Made by a program: the position numbers and the translations under genes. A stretch of DNA of 64,000 bases from Marinicauda pacifica. Lineage in GTDB: Bacteria > Pseudomonadota > Alphaproteobacteria > Caulobacterales > Maricaulaceae. This document shows positions 1-9,239 of this stretch, piece after piece. The notes under the pieces are model-generated. The model was not told the DNA's origin. It was given only the letters and a program-made list of their open reading frames with translations, and made no database searches. Positions within the stretch are counted from its first letter, which is position 1; each line of letters opens with the position of its first letter. The stretch lies in assembly GCF_004793635.1 (NCBI RefSeq), contig NZ_SRXV01000003.1, positions 124,001 to 188,000 of the forward strand. Direction: 5' to 3'.

Positions 1-34
1 GCATGCCGCCGGCAATGGTTTGAAGACCGGTCAT
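1..34 (-). CDS. 5' end of a gene running off the left edge
   Basis: An ATG at 34 opens a frame that reads MTGLQTIAGGM and leaves the window. Its start overlaps the stop of the small frame at 31-144 in an ATGA arrangement, the junction style used throughout this leftward operon. Eleven residues are too few to name a family. It is probably the next gene of the polysaccharide operon. Confidence 0.4.
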   Translation of the reverse strand, partial: MTGLQTIAGGM

Positions 35-144
35 CGCACCGTCCCGTATAATTCCGCCCCCGCGGCGTCGCGCAGCCCGCGACGACTCTCTACGGGGCTC
101 ACTGTCTTGAGGCAAGAAATCGATACACGGTTGAACTTGCTCAT
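31..144 (-). CDS. candidate 37-residue coupled small protein
   Basis: The ATG at 144 overlaps the TGA of the large glycosyltransferase (ATGA), and its own TGA overlaps the ATG at 34. The frame encodes 37 residues starting MSKFNRVSISCLK, with no hydrophobic segment. Overlaps at both ends suggest it is translated in series with its neighbours. I do not recognise the product. It could also be a leader for the next gene, or the remains of a longer N-terminus broken by a frameshift. Confidence 0.35.
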   Translation of the reverse strand: MSKFNRVSISCLKTVSPVESRRGLRDAAGAELYGTVR

Positions 145-2792
145 GCCCGCTCCTCGCGAAGACGGAAATCCTCGTGCGTCCGGGACAGGTGAATGGAGTA
201 GAAAGCGTCCGGCTTCGTGTTCGTCTGCCAGCGCTTCATCATGTACTCGGCTTCGGTCTGGAAGCGGGCGCGCTTCTCCGGGGAGTCTTCCTGCCCGCGG
301 CTGACCGATTCATGGTGGTAGAGTTCGGCGAAGGGCGTGAACAGATTGCTGTAGCCAGCCTCGCGCACGCGGAGGCAGAAATCGACATCGTTGAACGCGA
401 CGCGAAGTTCGGTCTCGTTCAGCCCCCCGACCTCTTCGAAGACCGCGCGTCGCACCAGCAGGCAGGCGGCCGTCACGGCCGAGACTTCGTGAGTGACGGT
501 CATGCGGCCGAAATAGCCGAACGTGTCGCGCGGAAGATATTTGTGCGAATGCCCGGCAACGTCGCCAATGCCCAAGACCACCCCGCCATGCTGGATGCGC
601 TCGTCGGGAAAATAGAGCTTCGCGCCGACACACCCCACCATCGGGCGCGCAGCCAGGCTGGCCATTTCCGACAGCCAGTCATCGTGGATGATCTCGATAT
701 CGTTGTTGACCAGCCCCAGGATCGAGCCCGTCGCCTCGCGCGCCGCGAAGTTGTTGATCGCCGAATAATTGAACGGCCGGTCGTAGCGCAGCACGCGCAC
801 GCGGTCGTCCTGTTCCAGTTCCTTGAACAGACGCAGCGCCTTGGGATCGCTCGACTGGTTGTCGACCAGAAGGATCTCGTAGTCGGGATAGTCGGTCTTC
901 TCCAGGATCGATCCTACCGAAAGCTGGACGAGATCGGCCCGGTCCCGCGTCGGGATGATCAGGCTGACCCGCGGAGCCGGCGCCGGCAGATCAAAGCGCA
1001 CCCGGTAATAGGGCGACTGCCCCGCCTGGCCGATCGTGCCCTGATCGTCGCGCCGGTCGAGATGCTCCAGCAGCGCGCGGCGGCCCGCCTCGAACGTATA
1101 GGACTTCTCACCCGCTCCTGCCGCGGCGCTGCCCGGGATGGAGCGCCAGTGGTAGAGGATCTTGGGCAGGTGAACGATGTTCCGGCCGTCGACATGGTCG
1201 ACGATGCGCAGGTTGAGATCATAGTCCTGGCTGCCGTCGAAGGCGCTGCGCCAGCCACCCACGGCGCGGATATTGTCCGCGCGATGGACAGTCAGGTGGT
1301 TGAAGTAATTCTGGCTGAGCAGCAGGTGGTAGGAAAAATCGGGCTTGAAGAACGGGTCGTAGCGCCGCCCCTGGATGTCGATCTTGTCCTCATCGCTGTA
1401 GATCAGCTCGGCACCCGGCGAGCGTCCGATGGCAAGAACAATTTCGGCCAGAGCCTGGGGGCGAAGCACGTCGTCGTGATCGAGCAGTGCAATCCACTCG
1501 CCATCGGCCAGCTCGAACGCGCTCTGCGTCGCGGCCGATATGCCCCCGTTTTGCTCGCGGAAAACCACCTGGATGCGAGAATCTCGCTGCTGCCAAAGCT
1601 CAAGCCGGCGGCGCAGCGCGGCATCCCCCGAGGCATCCTCGGCAATGCAGAGCTGCCAGTTGGTATAGAACTGGGAGCGGACGGACTCGATCGCCTGGTC
1701 CAATAGATCGATCGGGGTCTTGTAGGCGGGCATCACGATCGAGATCAGCGGCAGCTCGCCGAGCCGGCCGATCGCCTCGCCATACTCCTTGCGTGTGGGA
1801 TGAACGTCGAACCGCTCGATCCAACGCTCGTATTCTGCGCCGGTCTTATGAAGCGACAGGACCGGCTCTGTACTCGCCGGCATCGAAACGGGCAGCGCGA
1901 AATGTCGCTCCATCGTCTGACCCGCTCGCAGCGCTCTCCAGAGCCGCCTCGCCTGTCGTTGCTCGCGCGTGGCGCGTAAGACGCGGGGCCGCAGGAGATC
2001 GAGTCCCGGATTATGGCAGGGTTCGAGCCGGACCATGCCAAGCGCACCGCTCACCCCGGACAGGTCGCACGGATCGAAGCGCACGCTTTCGACCTCATCG
2101 ACGAGGTGGACATAACCGCAGTAATGCCCCCCACCTGCCGGAAACAGGGTAGCGCTCTCTTCTTCCGTCCAGGCCCCCGCACGCGGCAAATAAACCCTGG
2201 GCGAGACCGGCCGGTCAGACTCCATGCTGACGCTGATCCGCCACCAGCCCGGCTGGAGCGGCCGCGGCAGCGCGAAATAGGCATGGGGATCGTGGTTGAG
2301 GGTGCGGAAGGCGCCATTGGGGTCGAACGTCATGCCGTGAGCGGCAATGTCGTTCTCGGACGCGGCGACAAGATCGGAGCGCCCTTCCGCGCGGCCGGGG
2401 CGTGCGTGAAAGGCGCAGACTGATCGCCCGTCGCAGCCAAGAGCTGCCGGCTGAACGCTGATGGAGAGATCACGCGCGAAAAACGCGCCGATATGGGGCC
2501 TGACGAACAGCGTGCGGGTGCCACGCGGCAGGACGAGGCGCAGGCCCTCGCCGAAAACCGCCGGATTGACGCCGAAGCGCAGCGAAGGCGCGTCTTGCCG
2601 GCCAAAATCGAATTCGACCACGGGAACCAGCTCGCGGTCGTGGCCGGGCGCGCAGATCGACAGATGTACTTCTACATCGCCGAGCCGGGCCTGCCGCGCC
2701 AGCTCGCCCGGCAACTCGACCCGGATCGGCACATGCCCTCGATACCAGATGCCATCGGCACGGCGCACAAGAGCGTCGCGTCGCATCATCAC
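141..2792 (-). CDS. large glycosyltransferase with two GT2 domains
   Basis: An 883-residue cytosolic protein. Residues about 1-330 have no domain I recognise and may be a sugar-binding or scaffold region. A first GT-A domain of family GT2 begins near residue 350 (LISIVMPAYKTP) with a DHDD metal-binding motif. A second begins near 615 (VSLIIPTRDR) with NNDIE as its DxD-like element and a late FNDVDFCLR segment typical of rhamnosyl/galactosyl GT2 enzymes. Two active sites suggest it adds two sugars or polymerises a repeat unit. The start is GTG at 2792, overlapping the upstream stop by 4 nt; ATGs at 2789 and 2786 are alternatives. The family is clear, the sugar specificity is not. Confidence 0.9.
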   Translation of the reverse strand: MMMRRDALVRRADGIWYRGHVPIRVELPGELARQARLGDVEVHLSICAPGHDRELVPVVEFDFGRQDAPSLRFGVNPAVFGEGLRLVLPRGTRTLFVRPHIGAFFARDLSISVQPAALGCDGRSVCAFHARPGRAEGRSDLVAASENDIAAHGMTFDPNGAFRTLNHDPHAYFALPRPLQPGWWRISVSMESDRPVSPRVYLPRAGAWTEEESATLFPAGGGHYCGYVHLVDEVESVRFDPCDLSGVSGALGMVRLEPCHNPGLDLLRPRVLRATREQRQARRLWRALRAGQTMERHFALPVSMPASTEPVLSLHKTGAEYERWIERFDVHPTRKEYGEAIGRLGELPLISIVMPAYKTPIDLLDQAIESVRSQFYTNWQLCIAEDASGDAALRRRLELWQQRDSRIQVVFREQNGGISAATQSAFELADGEWIALLDHDDVLRPQALAEIVLAIGRSPGAELIYSDEDKIDIQGRRYDPFFKPDFSYHLLLSQNYFNHLTVHRADNIRAVGGWRSAFDGSQDYDLNLRIVDHVDGRNIVHLPKILYHWRSIPGSAAAGAGEKSYTFEAGRRALLEHLDRRDDQGTIGQAGQSPYYRVRFDLPAPAPRVSLIIPTRDRADLVQLSVGSILEKTDYPDYEILLVDNQSSDPKALRLFKELEQDDRVRVLRYDRPFNYSAINNFAAREATGSILGLVNNDIEIIHDDWLSEMASLAARPMVGCVGAKLYFPDERIQHGGVVLGIGDVAGHSHKYLPRDTFGYFGRMTVTHEVSAVTAACLLVRRAVFEEVGGLNETELRVAFNDVDFCLRVREAGYSNLFTPFAELYHHESVSRGQEDSPEKRARFQTEAEYMMKRWQTNTKPDAFYSIHLSRTHEDFRLREERA

Positions 2793-3589
2793 AAATCCCC
2801 GATCCGCTTCAGGGCAAGCTGAGCAGGTTCGGTCGCGATATCCGGCGAAGCGGAATGGATGCGGTAATGGCGCAGCGGCGTCGCATACTCGGACGTGTCC
2901 ACCGCGTAATTCTGAACATACCAGCCGGCATCGAATGCCGGGTTGGGTTTATGGCCGAGCGGCGCGCCGCGCAGGATGTAGTGAGCCAGCGGATCGCGGC
3001 GCATCGCGGCAACCTCGGGATAGGCAGCCGAATACCAGAGCGGATCAAAATCGGGATTGGGCCGGCGTCCTTCGGCAGAGCCATAGCGCAGATAATGGTC
3101 GATCGCGGTCTCGACCGTGCAATGCCCGGCCAGGTCGCCATTGGCGGCAAGATACCATTCCGCCTCGAACAACCCGCTGGCGGTAATGACAGCGCGGTCC
3201 TCGTCGATCAGACCCTGCTCGGCCTTGATGCTTTCCTTGTAGGCCGTGTACCGGCCGCGAAGCAGCGCAATCACCTTGCGCAACTGGTTGTGGACCCGAC
3301 CGGCCAGAGACGGGAAGCGGCGCCCGAAACGGCGAAACAGCCCGCCGACGCGCCAGACAAGCGTCTTGTCCCTCGCGCGCAGGGCGGTCGCGTACTCGGT
3401 CGCGCGCCGCTCGGCTTCGTCGCGTTCGGCCATCAGCAATTCGATCACTGCGGCACTGTCGCGATAGCGCGCCTCAAGCCGGTTATACCGCTCGCGCATC
3501 AGCTCCACGGAGCGCTGCTCGGCGTGGCCGGTGCTACCCGACTTCGTGTCGCTCGTCCTTAAGGCCTTGCGTTCGCTCAGCGTTGTCAT
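2789..3589 (-). CDS. coiled-coil protein with three WY/HY repeats
   Basis: 266 residues from the ATG at 3589, which has GAAGG about 8 nt upstream; a frame-extended ATG at 3622 has no such site. The N-terminal half is charged and helical (about residues 20-75), a probable coiled coil. Three imperfect repeats of about 38 residues follow (about 141-177, 181-216, 219-250). Each has F-[DE]-x2-WY, a Pro/Glu-Val or similar centre and a late HY motif; the first two end in [RK]PNP. The same unit closes the dioxygenase encoded at 9240-10316. Such repeats occur attached to glycosyltransferases in surface-glycan clusters. The catalytic role is unknown; a scaffold or glycan-binding function is inference. 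Confidence 0.75.
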   Translation of the reverse strand: MTTLSERKALRTSDTKSGSTGHAEQRSVELMRERYNRLEARYRDSAAVIELLMAERDEAERRATEYATALRARDKTLVWRVGGLFRRFGRRFPSLAGRVHNQLRKVIALLRGRYTAYKESIKAEQGLIDEDRAVITASGLFEAEWYLAANGDLAGHCTVETAIDHYLRYGSAEGRRPNPDFDPLWYSAAYPEVAAMRRDPLAHYILRGAPLGHKPNPAFDAGWYVQNYAVDTSEYATPLRHYRIHSASPDIATEPAQLALKRIGDL

Positions 3590-3640
3590 ATGCCGACCCT
3601 TCAAACCCCCGGGAAATTGCATGAAGCACGCGCGCCGCGC

Positions 3641-4693
3641 CTAGACAACCCGTCTTGCACCCATCTTGCGACGCTTTCCATCGCGTCCGGTCACCACGCC
3701 ACGCTCCGTGATCAGACGCGGGCGCCATGCCATCATGCGCGCAAGCACACCGGTTGGCGTGGTGCGCTGTCTCTGCTCGATGCGCCTGTCCTGCCAGACC
3801 GGACCGAGGCCCGTCCACGCCGCCTTGTAGGCCGCGATCAGGTCGCGGCGATAATCCGGCGTCGGCGTGCGTAGAAGCATGCGCAGATTGACCGCGATGT
3901 GCGCGGGCAACATCAGCCAGAACAGCCAGCCCGGCGTGTTCTTCACAAAGGTCCAGATTCGGTTGCGGTGCCCGTGGAAGACCGTGAAGGTGGAGTGGCG
4001 ACCGGTCGTCCCCGATCCGGCGTGGCGCAGGATTGCATCAGGCACCTGCACCAGACTCCAGCCGCGTGACCGCAGGCGGTAGGCGAGGTCCAGATCCTCG
4101 CAATAGCAGAAGAAGCGTTCGTCAAAACCGCCAATGGCCTGGAAGGCCTCTGTCGCGTACAGCGCGCCGGCCGCGCAGACTGCGAAGGACTCCCCCTCCC
4201 CGGGCGCATCGGTGACCGGCCGGCCTTCCAGCGCCCTCCAGCCCAGCCCCGCGGCGTGCCAGACATCGCCTACGCCGTCGAGGATGTCCGGGTCGTCCAG
4301 CTTGACCTGCGTCGAGCCGAAGCCGGCGACGCCATCCCAGCGCACCGTGGCGCCCATCAACGCGGACAGCCAGTCCGGATCGGGCTCGGTGTCCGGGTTG
4401 AGGGTCGCAATCCAGGGCGTTCCAGCTGCCATCGCGACCCGGTTATTGCCTGCGGCAAAGCCCAGATTCTCGCCCGCGCGGTCAATCCGGAACCGCGCAT
4501 CGGGCAGGCGCAGCGTCTCGACCGCCTCGTCGGACGAGCTGTTGTCCACGATGACCGCGTCAAACCGGGTAAAGTCCTGGCGCGCAAGCGCGTCCACACA
4601 TGGCTGCAGGAAGCGACCGGCATTGTAGGCCACGATGATGACCGTGACGGCCGGGTCGGTGCCCTCGCCGTCAGACTGCAGGATCTGGCTCAT
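3641..4693 (-). CDS. GT2 glycosyltransferase, rhamnosyltransferase-like
   Basis: A 350-residue protein with one GT-A domain (about residues 15-250). It opens VTVIIVAYNAG, has VDNSSSD in the nucleotide-binding strand, NPDTEPD as the metal-binding element and ERFFCYCEDLDL as the acceptor-side acidic motif, the pattern of WbbL-like rhamnosyltransferases. One hydrophobic stretch near residues 255-275 (WLFWLMLPAHIAV) suggests membrane association. The start ATG overlaps the stop of the upstream membrane protein by 4 nt. It probably transfers a deoxyhexose to a lipid-linked glycan at the inner face of the cytoplasmic membrane. The donor sugar is not determined by sequence alone. Confidence 0.88.
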   Translation of the reverse strand: MSQILQSDGEGTDPAVTVIIVAYNAGRFLQPCVDALARQDFTRFDAVIVDNSSSDEAVETLRLPDARFRIDRAGENLGFAAGNNRVAMAAGTPWIATLNPDTEPDPDWLSALMGATVRWDGVAGFGSTQVKLDDPDILDGVGDVWHAAGLGWRALEGRPVTDAPGEGESFAVCAAGALYATEAFQAIGGFDERFFCYCEDLDLAYRLRSRGWSLVQVPDAILRHAGSGTTGRHSTFTVFHGHRNRIWTFVKNTPGWLFWLMLPAHIAVNLRMLLRTPTPDYRRDLIAAYKAAWTGLGPVWQDRRIEQRQRTTPTGVLARMMAWRPRLITERGVVTGRDGKRRKMGARRVV

Positions 4694-6408
4694 CGCCGGG
4701 CGAATTCACAGACGGCCAGACGGCCGCCGGCTTCGTCCAGAATGGCGTACGCGACGATCGTCTCGCCCTCCGCACTCCGGGTATGGCCGAGCCAGCCCGA
4801 GCGACTGTCGGTGACAACGGGCTCGGCGGCCATCACATCGGGCCGGTCGATGAGCCGCTGACCGTAGCCGCGAACCTCGCCGCTCCCAGAGACAAGCAGG
4901 ATTTCGTTGACCGGCCTCTGGGGCTGCGTGGCAAACACCCAGCCGGTCGCGCGCACTCCTTCTCCCTCCTGGCCGGCGCCGACCGTGCGGCGCTCGTCGA
5001 TGACGCCAAGGCATTGCGACGGGTCGACCCGGTCCGCGATCGAATCCAGCGTCTGCCCGATCCAGTCATCGCGACCGCTGGCAAACACCGAATTACCGGC
5101 CTCGCGCAGCACCGCAGCCTGCTCCATCACCTTCTGTGGCGAAGGATAGATCCCGGCCAGGATCTCGTCCTCCCGAACACCGGTCAGCACTGCCGACTCG
5201 GCCCGCTCCAGCCGATCACCCTGTGCCCGGGCAAGGTCGGTCCAGCCTCCACGATGAGTCAACGCCAGAATGACGACGATGAAAAAGGTCAGCGTCAGCA
5301 CGCTTTGAGCGGTCGTGCGCCATATCGCGCGGGGCAATTGCCTGGAGAGCGACCAGTACAGGGCGCCGAGCGACGCCCAGAACAGGAAGACGGGCGTAGC
5401 GTAGCGCGACGACAGGGCCTGCTCGGCGCCCAGCTCCCAGCGTCCGGCGCCGGTCATCACCGCCACGACGACGACCAGACCGCAAATGGCCAGCAGAACG
5501 AACCGCGCTCGCGGTCCGTTGCGCACCAGCACGATCAGGCCGGCAAGCAGCGCCAGCGACAAACCGGCCAGCCCCGTCAGCGCGGCAGCGCGCACCTCCG
5601 TCTCGAGTACGGGCAGCAGCGCGGTAACCGGGCCCGAGGACGCGAGATGGCGCAGCGGTCCGCCCAGGAAGACAAAGGCGTAGTAAAGGATGTTGAGCGG
5701 TGCCGAGAGCGTGGCCACGGGCTCGGATCCGGCCGAGCTGAGAATCCCGCCCTGGAAGTAGGCAACCCAGATCAGAATCCCGGTGGCGGCATAGATCACG
5801 ATCCGGCGGACCGGAGCCCGCATCAGCACAAGAAAGACCGCGCAGGCCGGCAGCACCAGAATCCCGGCGGACAGGCAGAGCGCGGCGGCGATCCCGCACG
5901 CCACGGCCCCGGCATCGCGCCAGAGCGTCGCTTTGCCCAAGAGGGCAAGAATGAAGGTGATCGTGGCCAGCAGATAGACCAGCACGAACTGAACCTGGAA
6001 GCCCCAGTAGAAATTCTCGATCTGCGCACCGGAAAAAAGCAGCGCGACGACCAGCGCCCCGATCAGCGCCAATGCGGGACCGCGGACCCCGGCGCGGCGC
6101 GCGACCCAGACCAGGGCAGCCGCATGAAGGGCCTGGATCAGCTGGATGGCCGCCAGAAGAAACAGGTTCCGGCCTCCGAAAACACTGGAATCGATCGCAA
6201 AGAACAAGCGTGGAATGGCAATGCGGTGTTCGTTGTGCGCACTGAACAGATGAGCCAGATACTGGCTTGTCACCACCTCTTCCCACTGATCCCAGAATGG
6301 CAGCGGAGAGTAGGCTGACAGCACCGCACGCCAGGTCAGGATCAGCGTGAGTGCCGCGAGCGCGGCCAGAAGCACACCTGCAAAACGAAGAAGATAGCGA
6401 TCATTCAT
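4690..6408 (-). CDS. polytopic membrane protein, putative GT-C glycosyltransferase
   Basis: 572 residues with about ten to eleven predicted membrane segments, then a soluble C-terminal domain (about 460-572). After the first helix comes a loop with PFWDQWEE and HNEHR, acidic and polar residues placed where GT-C enzymes carry catalytic residues. Overall shape (first-loop acidic motif, many helices, periplasmic tail) fits a polyprenyl-phosphate-sugar-dependent transferase, but no family name is secure. It is preceded by AGGG and its stop overlaps the following GT2 start. With a decaprenyl-phosphoryl-arabinose pathway encoded next door, it is one candidate user of that donor (inference). Confidence 0.7.
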   Translation of the reverse strand: MNDRYLLRFAGVLLAALAALTLILTWRAVLSAYSPLPFWDQWEEVVTSQYLAHLFSAHNEHRIAIPRLFFAIDSSVFGGRNLFLLAAIQLIQALHAAALVWVARRAGVRGPALALIGALVVALLFSGAQIENFYWGFQVQFVLVYLLATITFILALLGKATLWRDAGAVACGIAAALCLSAGILVLPACAVFLVLMRAPVRRIVIYAATGILIWVAYFQGGILSSAGSEPVATLSAPLNILYYAFVFLGGPLRHLASSGPVTALLPVLETEVRAAALTGLAGLSLALLAGLIVLVRNGPRARFVLLAICGLVVVVAVMTGAGRWELGAEQALSSRYATPVFLFWASLGALYWSLSRQLPRAIWRTTAQSVLTLTFFIVVILALTHRGGWTDLARAQGDRLERAESAVLTGVREDEILAGIYPSPQKVMEQAAVLREAGNSVFASGRDDWIGQTLDSIADRVDPSQCLGVIDERRTVGAGQEGEGVRATGWVFATQPQRPVNEILLVSGSGEVRGYGQRLIDRPDVMAAEPVVTDSRSGWLGHTRSAEGETIVAYAILDEAGGRLAVCEFARR

Positions 6409-6567
6409 GGCAAACCCTGATCGGATGCAGTGGCGGGATGCGGCTGGTTCACCGGGTCGATCGACCGTCGATTGGCACGGCCGCCGATAGCCCGACCGGC
6501 GGACCCGGCTGCTTAGCGCGCCGCGCGCCGTTAGACCAGTGGCAGAATGATCGCGCCGCGAGCAAGC

Positions 6568-7611
6568 TCATGTCGACTGGCGCCGGGCGGCATCCCACGC
6601 CAGCTCGGCTTCATCCACGAGGCCGGCGCCAGCAAATGTCTGGCCGGCCAGGAGCTGAATACGCGCCAGGTGCTCGCCGCCTTCCAGGGCCCGGCGGCAC
6701 GCGGCAACCGCGCCGGCGACGTCACCGCGCGCCATTGAGCTCCTAGCTTCGCTGGCGTGGTGATCGGGCAATGAGAGATGCAGATCGGATCCAGCAGAAC
6801 GATCCGTCCCGCGATGCTCCCAGAGATCGAGCCAGTCCTGCCAGAGCGTTTCGATCGCGGCCTCGTCGCCGAGCCCATCCTCGGACAAGACCGCATAGAG
6901 CCGCTTGATGTGATCGCCGGCCGTGGGGTGATCGAAAAGCCGGTCCGCGTCGGACCGGTGGTGCTGATCGGCCGACACGATCGCACCCGCGGCGTCGCCC
7001 GCCTTGCCGTCAATCGCCAGCCCGAGGGCGCTACCCAGCCGTTCGAGCGCGCCTTGAGGGTCTGCGACCAGAGTTTCGTAATGGACCAGCGCGCGGTCAT
7101 GCCCGCGACTGAGGCGCACGGCCTCCATCATGTAGGCAAACCACAGATCGAGCGCGTGGGCGAAGCCCATTCCATCACGGCGATAGAGGGAAGCCGCCAC
7201 GCTCAGCGGGTTGCGGCACAAGATCACAAGCTTGCCAGTATGGCCCAGCGTTGCGAACGCCTCGGTCCAGACCGGAAGCGTGCGCGAAATGCGCGGATCC
7301 TTGACCAGCGGCGACCGCTTCAGCGCAAAGAGCGTGCGCAGGACTTTCGCCGCCTGACCGGCCCAGTCCGATACCGTGGCTATGCCGGGAAGGTCGAATG
7401 GCTTCGGATCGGCCCAGTGCCGGGCCTGCCTCTCAAGCAGCTCGTCGTTGAGCTCGACGACCGGCCGCGCTTCGAAATAGCCCTGCCGGTTGAATTCGTT
7501 GGCCTCCAGCAGATCGTTCGCCTGTTCAAGTCCGAACGCTTCCAGACTCCGGGTCAGCGCCGATGTGCCGGACCGGTGCATTCCGAGAACGATAAACGCT
7601 GATTGGGTCAA
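6568..7611 (-). CDS. sulfotransferase family protein
   Basis: 347 residues. The N-terminus carries the 5'-phosphosulfate-binding loop of PAPS-dependent sulfotransferases (GMHRSGTSAL, residues 10-19). A second element, VILCRNPLSVAASLYRR (near 130-147), is the 3'-phosphate-binding Arg/Ser region. The C-terminal part (about 290-347) looks like helical repeats. The start is a TTG at 7611 preceded by purine-rich AAGG; the domain begins only a few residues later, so little could be missing. It probably sulfates a sugar of the glycan made by this operon, in the cytoplasm. PAPS synthesis genes are not in the window. Confidence 0.85.
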   Translation of the reverse strand: MTQSAFIVLGMHRSGTSALTRSLEAFGLEQANDLLEANEFNRQGYFEARPVVELNDELLERQARHWADPKPFDLPGIATVSDWAGQAAKVLRTLFALKRSPLVKDPRISRTLPVWTEAFATLGHTGKLVILCRNPLSVAASLYRRDGMGFAHALDLWFAYMMEAVRLSRGHDRALVHYETLVADPQGALERLGSALGLAIDGKAGDAAGAIVSADQHHRSDADRLFDHPTAGDHIKRLYAVLSEDGLGDEAAIETLWQDWLDLWEHRGTDRSAGSDLHLSLPDHHASEARSSMARGDVAGAVAACRRALEGGEHLARIQLLAGQTFAGAGLVDEAELAWDAARRQST

Positions 7612-7665
7612 TGCTGCCTTGCCTCGTCTCGACTCGAAATGCCGGTTCGCTTCAGATCAGACGGC

Positions 7666-9234
7666 TCACCCTGTCAGTCCGGCATTGAAGATGAAATAGA
7701 CCAGAAGGGCGAGCACGATCTGCGAGGCCGCCACGATCAACGCAAGAATGCGGCTGATCCGGGCCGCGATCACCATCGAGACCGCGAAGACCGCCAGTTG
7801 CGGAAACAGGCTGCCCTGGTGGGGTATCGCGTTGCCCGGCTCGAACATCAGACCGGCCCAGATCAGCAACGCCAGGAAGGTAGCTGCCGTCAAGGCGCGC
7901 AGGCGCGCAATGGCCAGCCCGGCCAGGCCGAGCGGGACCATCGGCGCCAGCACCCCAAGGCTGTAGGAAACGGTAAAGAAATCGAGCGCGCGAAGATGAG
8001 CGGCAAAGCTCACCGGATCGTCGGCAAAGGCCAGGCCGAGCTTGTCCAGGAGATGACCGACCGGCTGCGCGACGATCGCTTTGACATTCAGCCACCGCAC
8101 GTAGATCCAGTCCAGGACGCTGACCTCGCCAAGCGAGGCTCTCATCGCGTCAGAGATGCTGGTCCCGTCCGGCTCGCCGCGTCCGGCCAGGTGCCATTTC
8201 ACCAGCCGGGTCCCGGGCGGATCGACAAAGCGCTGGTAGAACGTCCACGGCAGATAGCACACAGCGAACACACCCAGCCCGGCAACGCTGAAACGCCAAT
8301 GCGGGAGACGGTGGAGCAGAAGCGCAGCTGCGGCAAACGCGACAAGGACAAACGCCGTCGCGCCATGGGCACCCAGGGCCAGTGCAGCGGCAAGACCTGC
8401 GATCGCTCCGACGAGACCGCGCCGGCGCTGAACGTCGAATTCGCCAGTGAAGAAGAGTGCGGCGGTCACGCATAACAGTCCGGCTGGCACCAGCTTGGGC
8501 CAGACAAACACTGCGTGGACGATCACCAGCGGGCTGGCTGCCGCAACCACGCCTGTCAGGGCGGCCACCTTCCAGCTTCCCGACAGCGCCCGCGTCAGCA
8601 GGTAGACCCCGATCAGCGCATACATCTGCAGGAGCGTCGCCAGCCCCTGATAGTAGTAGGCCGCCATGTCTGCGGACATGAGCGGAGGCGTCCACAGCAG
8701 GGTGAAGCCCGTCTGCAAGGGAGGACGATCCGAACTAAGCCAGTCACCATTCATCGGAGAAGGGACCGTCCCGCTCAGCAGAAATTGCGCAAACTGGTAG
8801 GGGAGAAAGTTGTCGTTCGGCAGCGGGTGGCTGAACCGGTTCGCGGCTACGGCGAACGGATCGGTCAAATCGGCGCCCGCAAATCCGGCGACAAGAAGCA
8901 GGAATCCGAACGCAAAAGATACGAGGACGGGCCAGGTCAGCCCGTCCCACCCGATGGCGGCAACGGCGCGGTTCAATGGCGGGCGGACGAGCGATAGAGC
9001 TCCGGCCGCGATCAGGACCCAGATCGCAAGCCGTACGACATGTCCGATGACCGGCGCGACGGTGAAGGCAAGAACACAGATCCAGGCTGCCACGGCGCTG
9101 GCAACCAGCCCGCCTCCCAGCGACACGATCTCGTTCTCGCCCCGGCGTGCAAGCAACCCGGCCGGAACCAGAATGGACAAAGCCAGGCAGGCCCCGGAGA
9201 ACAGCGCAAACAGCAGAAGGAAGAAAAACGCCAT
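7666..9234 (-). CDS. polytopic membrane protein of unknown function
   Basis: 522 residues with about twelve hydrophobic helices across the whole length. A polar first major periplasmic loop (about residues 120-165) contains DPFAVAANRF, LPNDNFLPYQ and NGDWLSSDRP, the kind of acid-rich loop seen in GT-C glycosyltransferases. ATG at 9234 lies only 5 nt after the stop of the upstream dioxygenase, so the two are co-transcribed. I cannot assign a family. A lipid-linked sugar transferase, polymerase or ligase would fit the cluster, and the GT-C-like topology slightly favours a transferase. Confidence 0.65.
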   Translation of the reverse strand: MAFFFLLLFALFSGACLALSILVPAGLLARRGENEIVSLGGGLVASAVAAWICVLAFTVAPVIGHVVRLAIWVLIAAGALSLVRPPLNRAVAAIGWDGLTWPVLVSFAFGFLLLVAGFAGADLTDPFAVAANRFSHPLPNDNFLPYQFAQFLLSGTVPSPMNGDWLSSDRPPLQTGFTLLWTPPLMSADMAAYYYQGLATLLQMYALIGVYLLTRALSGSWKVAALTGVVAAASPLVIVHAVFVWPKLVPAGLLCVTAALFFTGEFDVQRRRGLVGAIAGLAAALALGAHGATAFVLVAFAAAALLLHRLPHWRFSVAGLGVFAVCYLPWTFYQRFVDPPGTRLVKWHLAGRGEPDGTSISDAMRASLGEVSVLDWIYVRWLNVKAIVAQPVGHLLDKLGLAFADDPVSFAAHLRALDFFTVSYSLGVLAPMVPLGLAGLAIARLRALTAATFLALLIWAGLMFEPGNAIPHQGSLFPQLAVFAVSMVIAARISRILALIVAASQIVLALLVYFIFNAGLTG

Positions 9235-9239
9235 GACCG

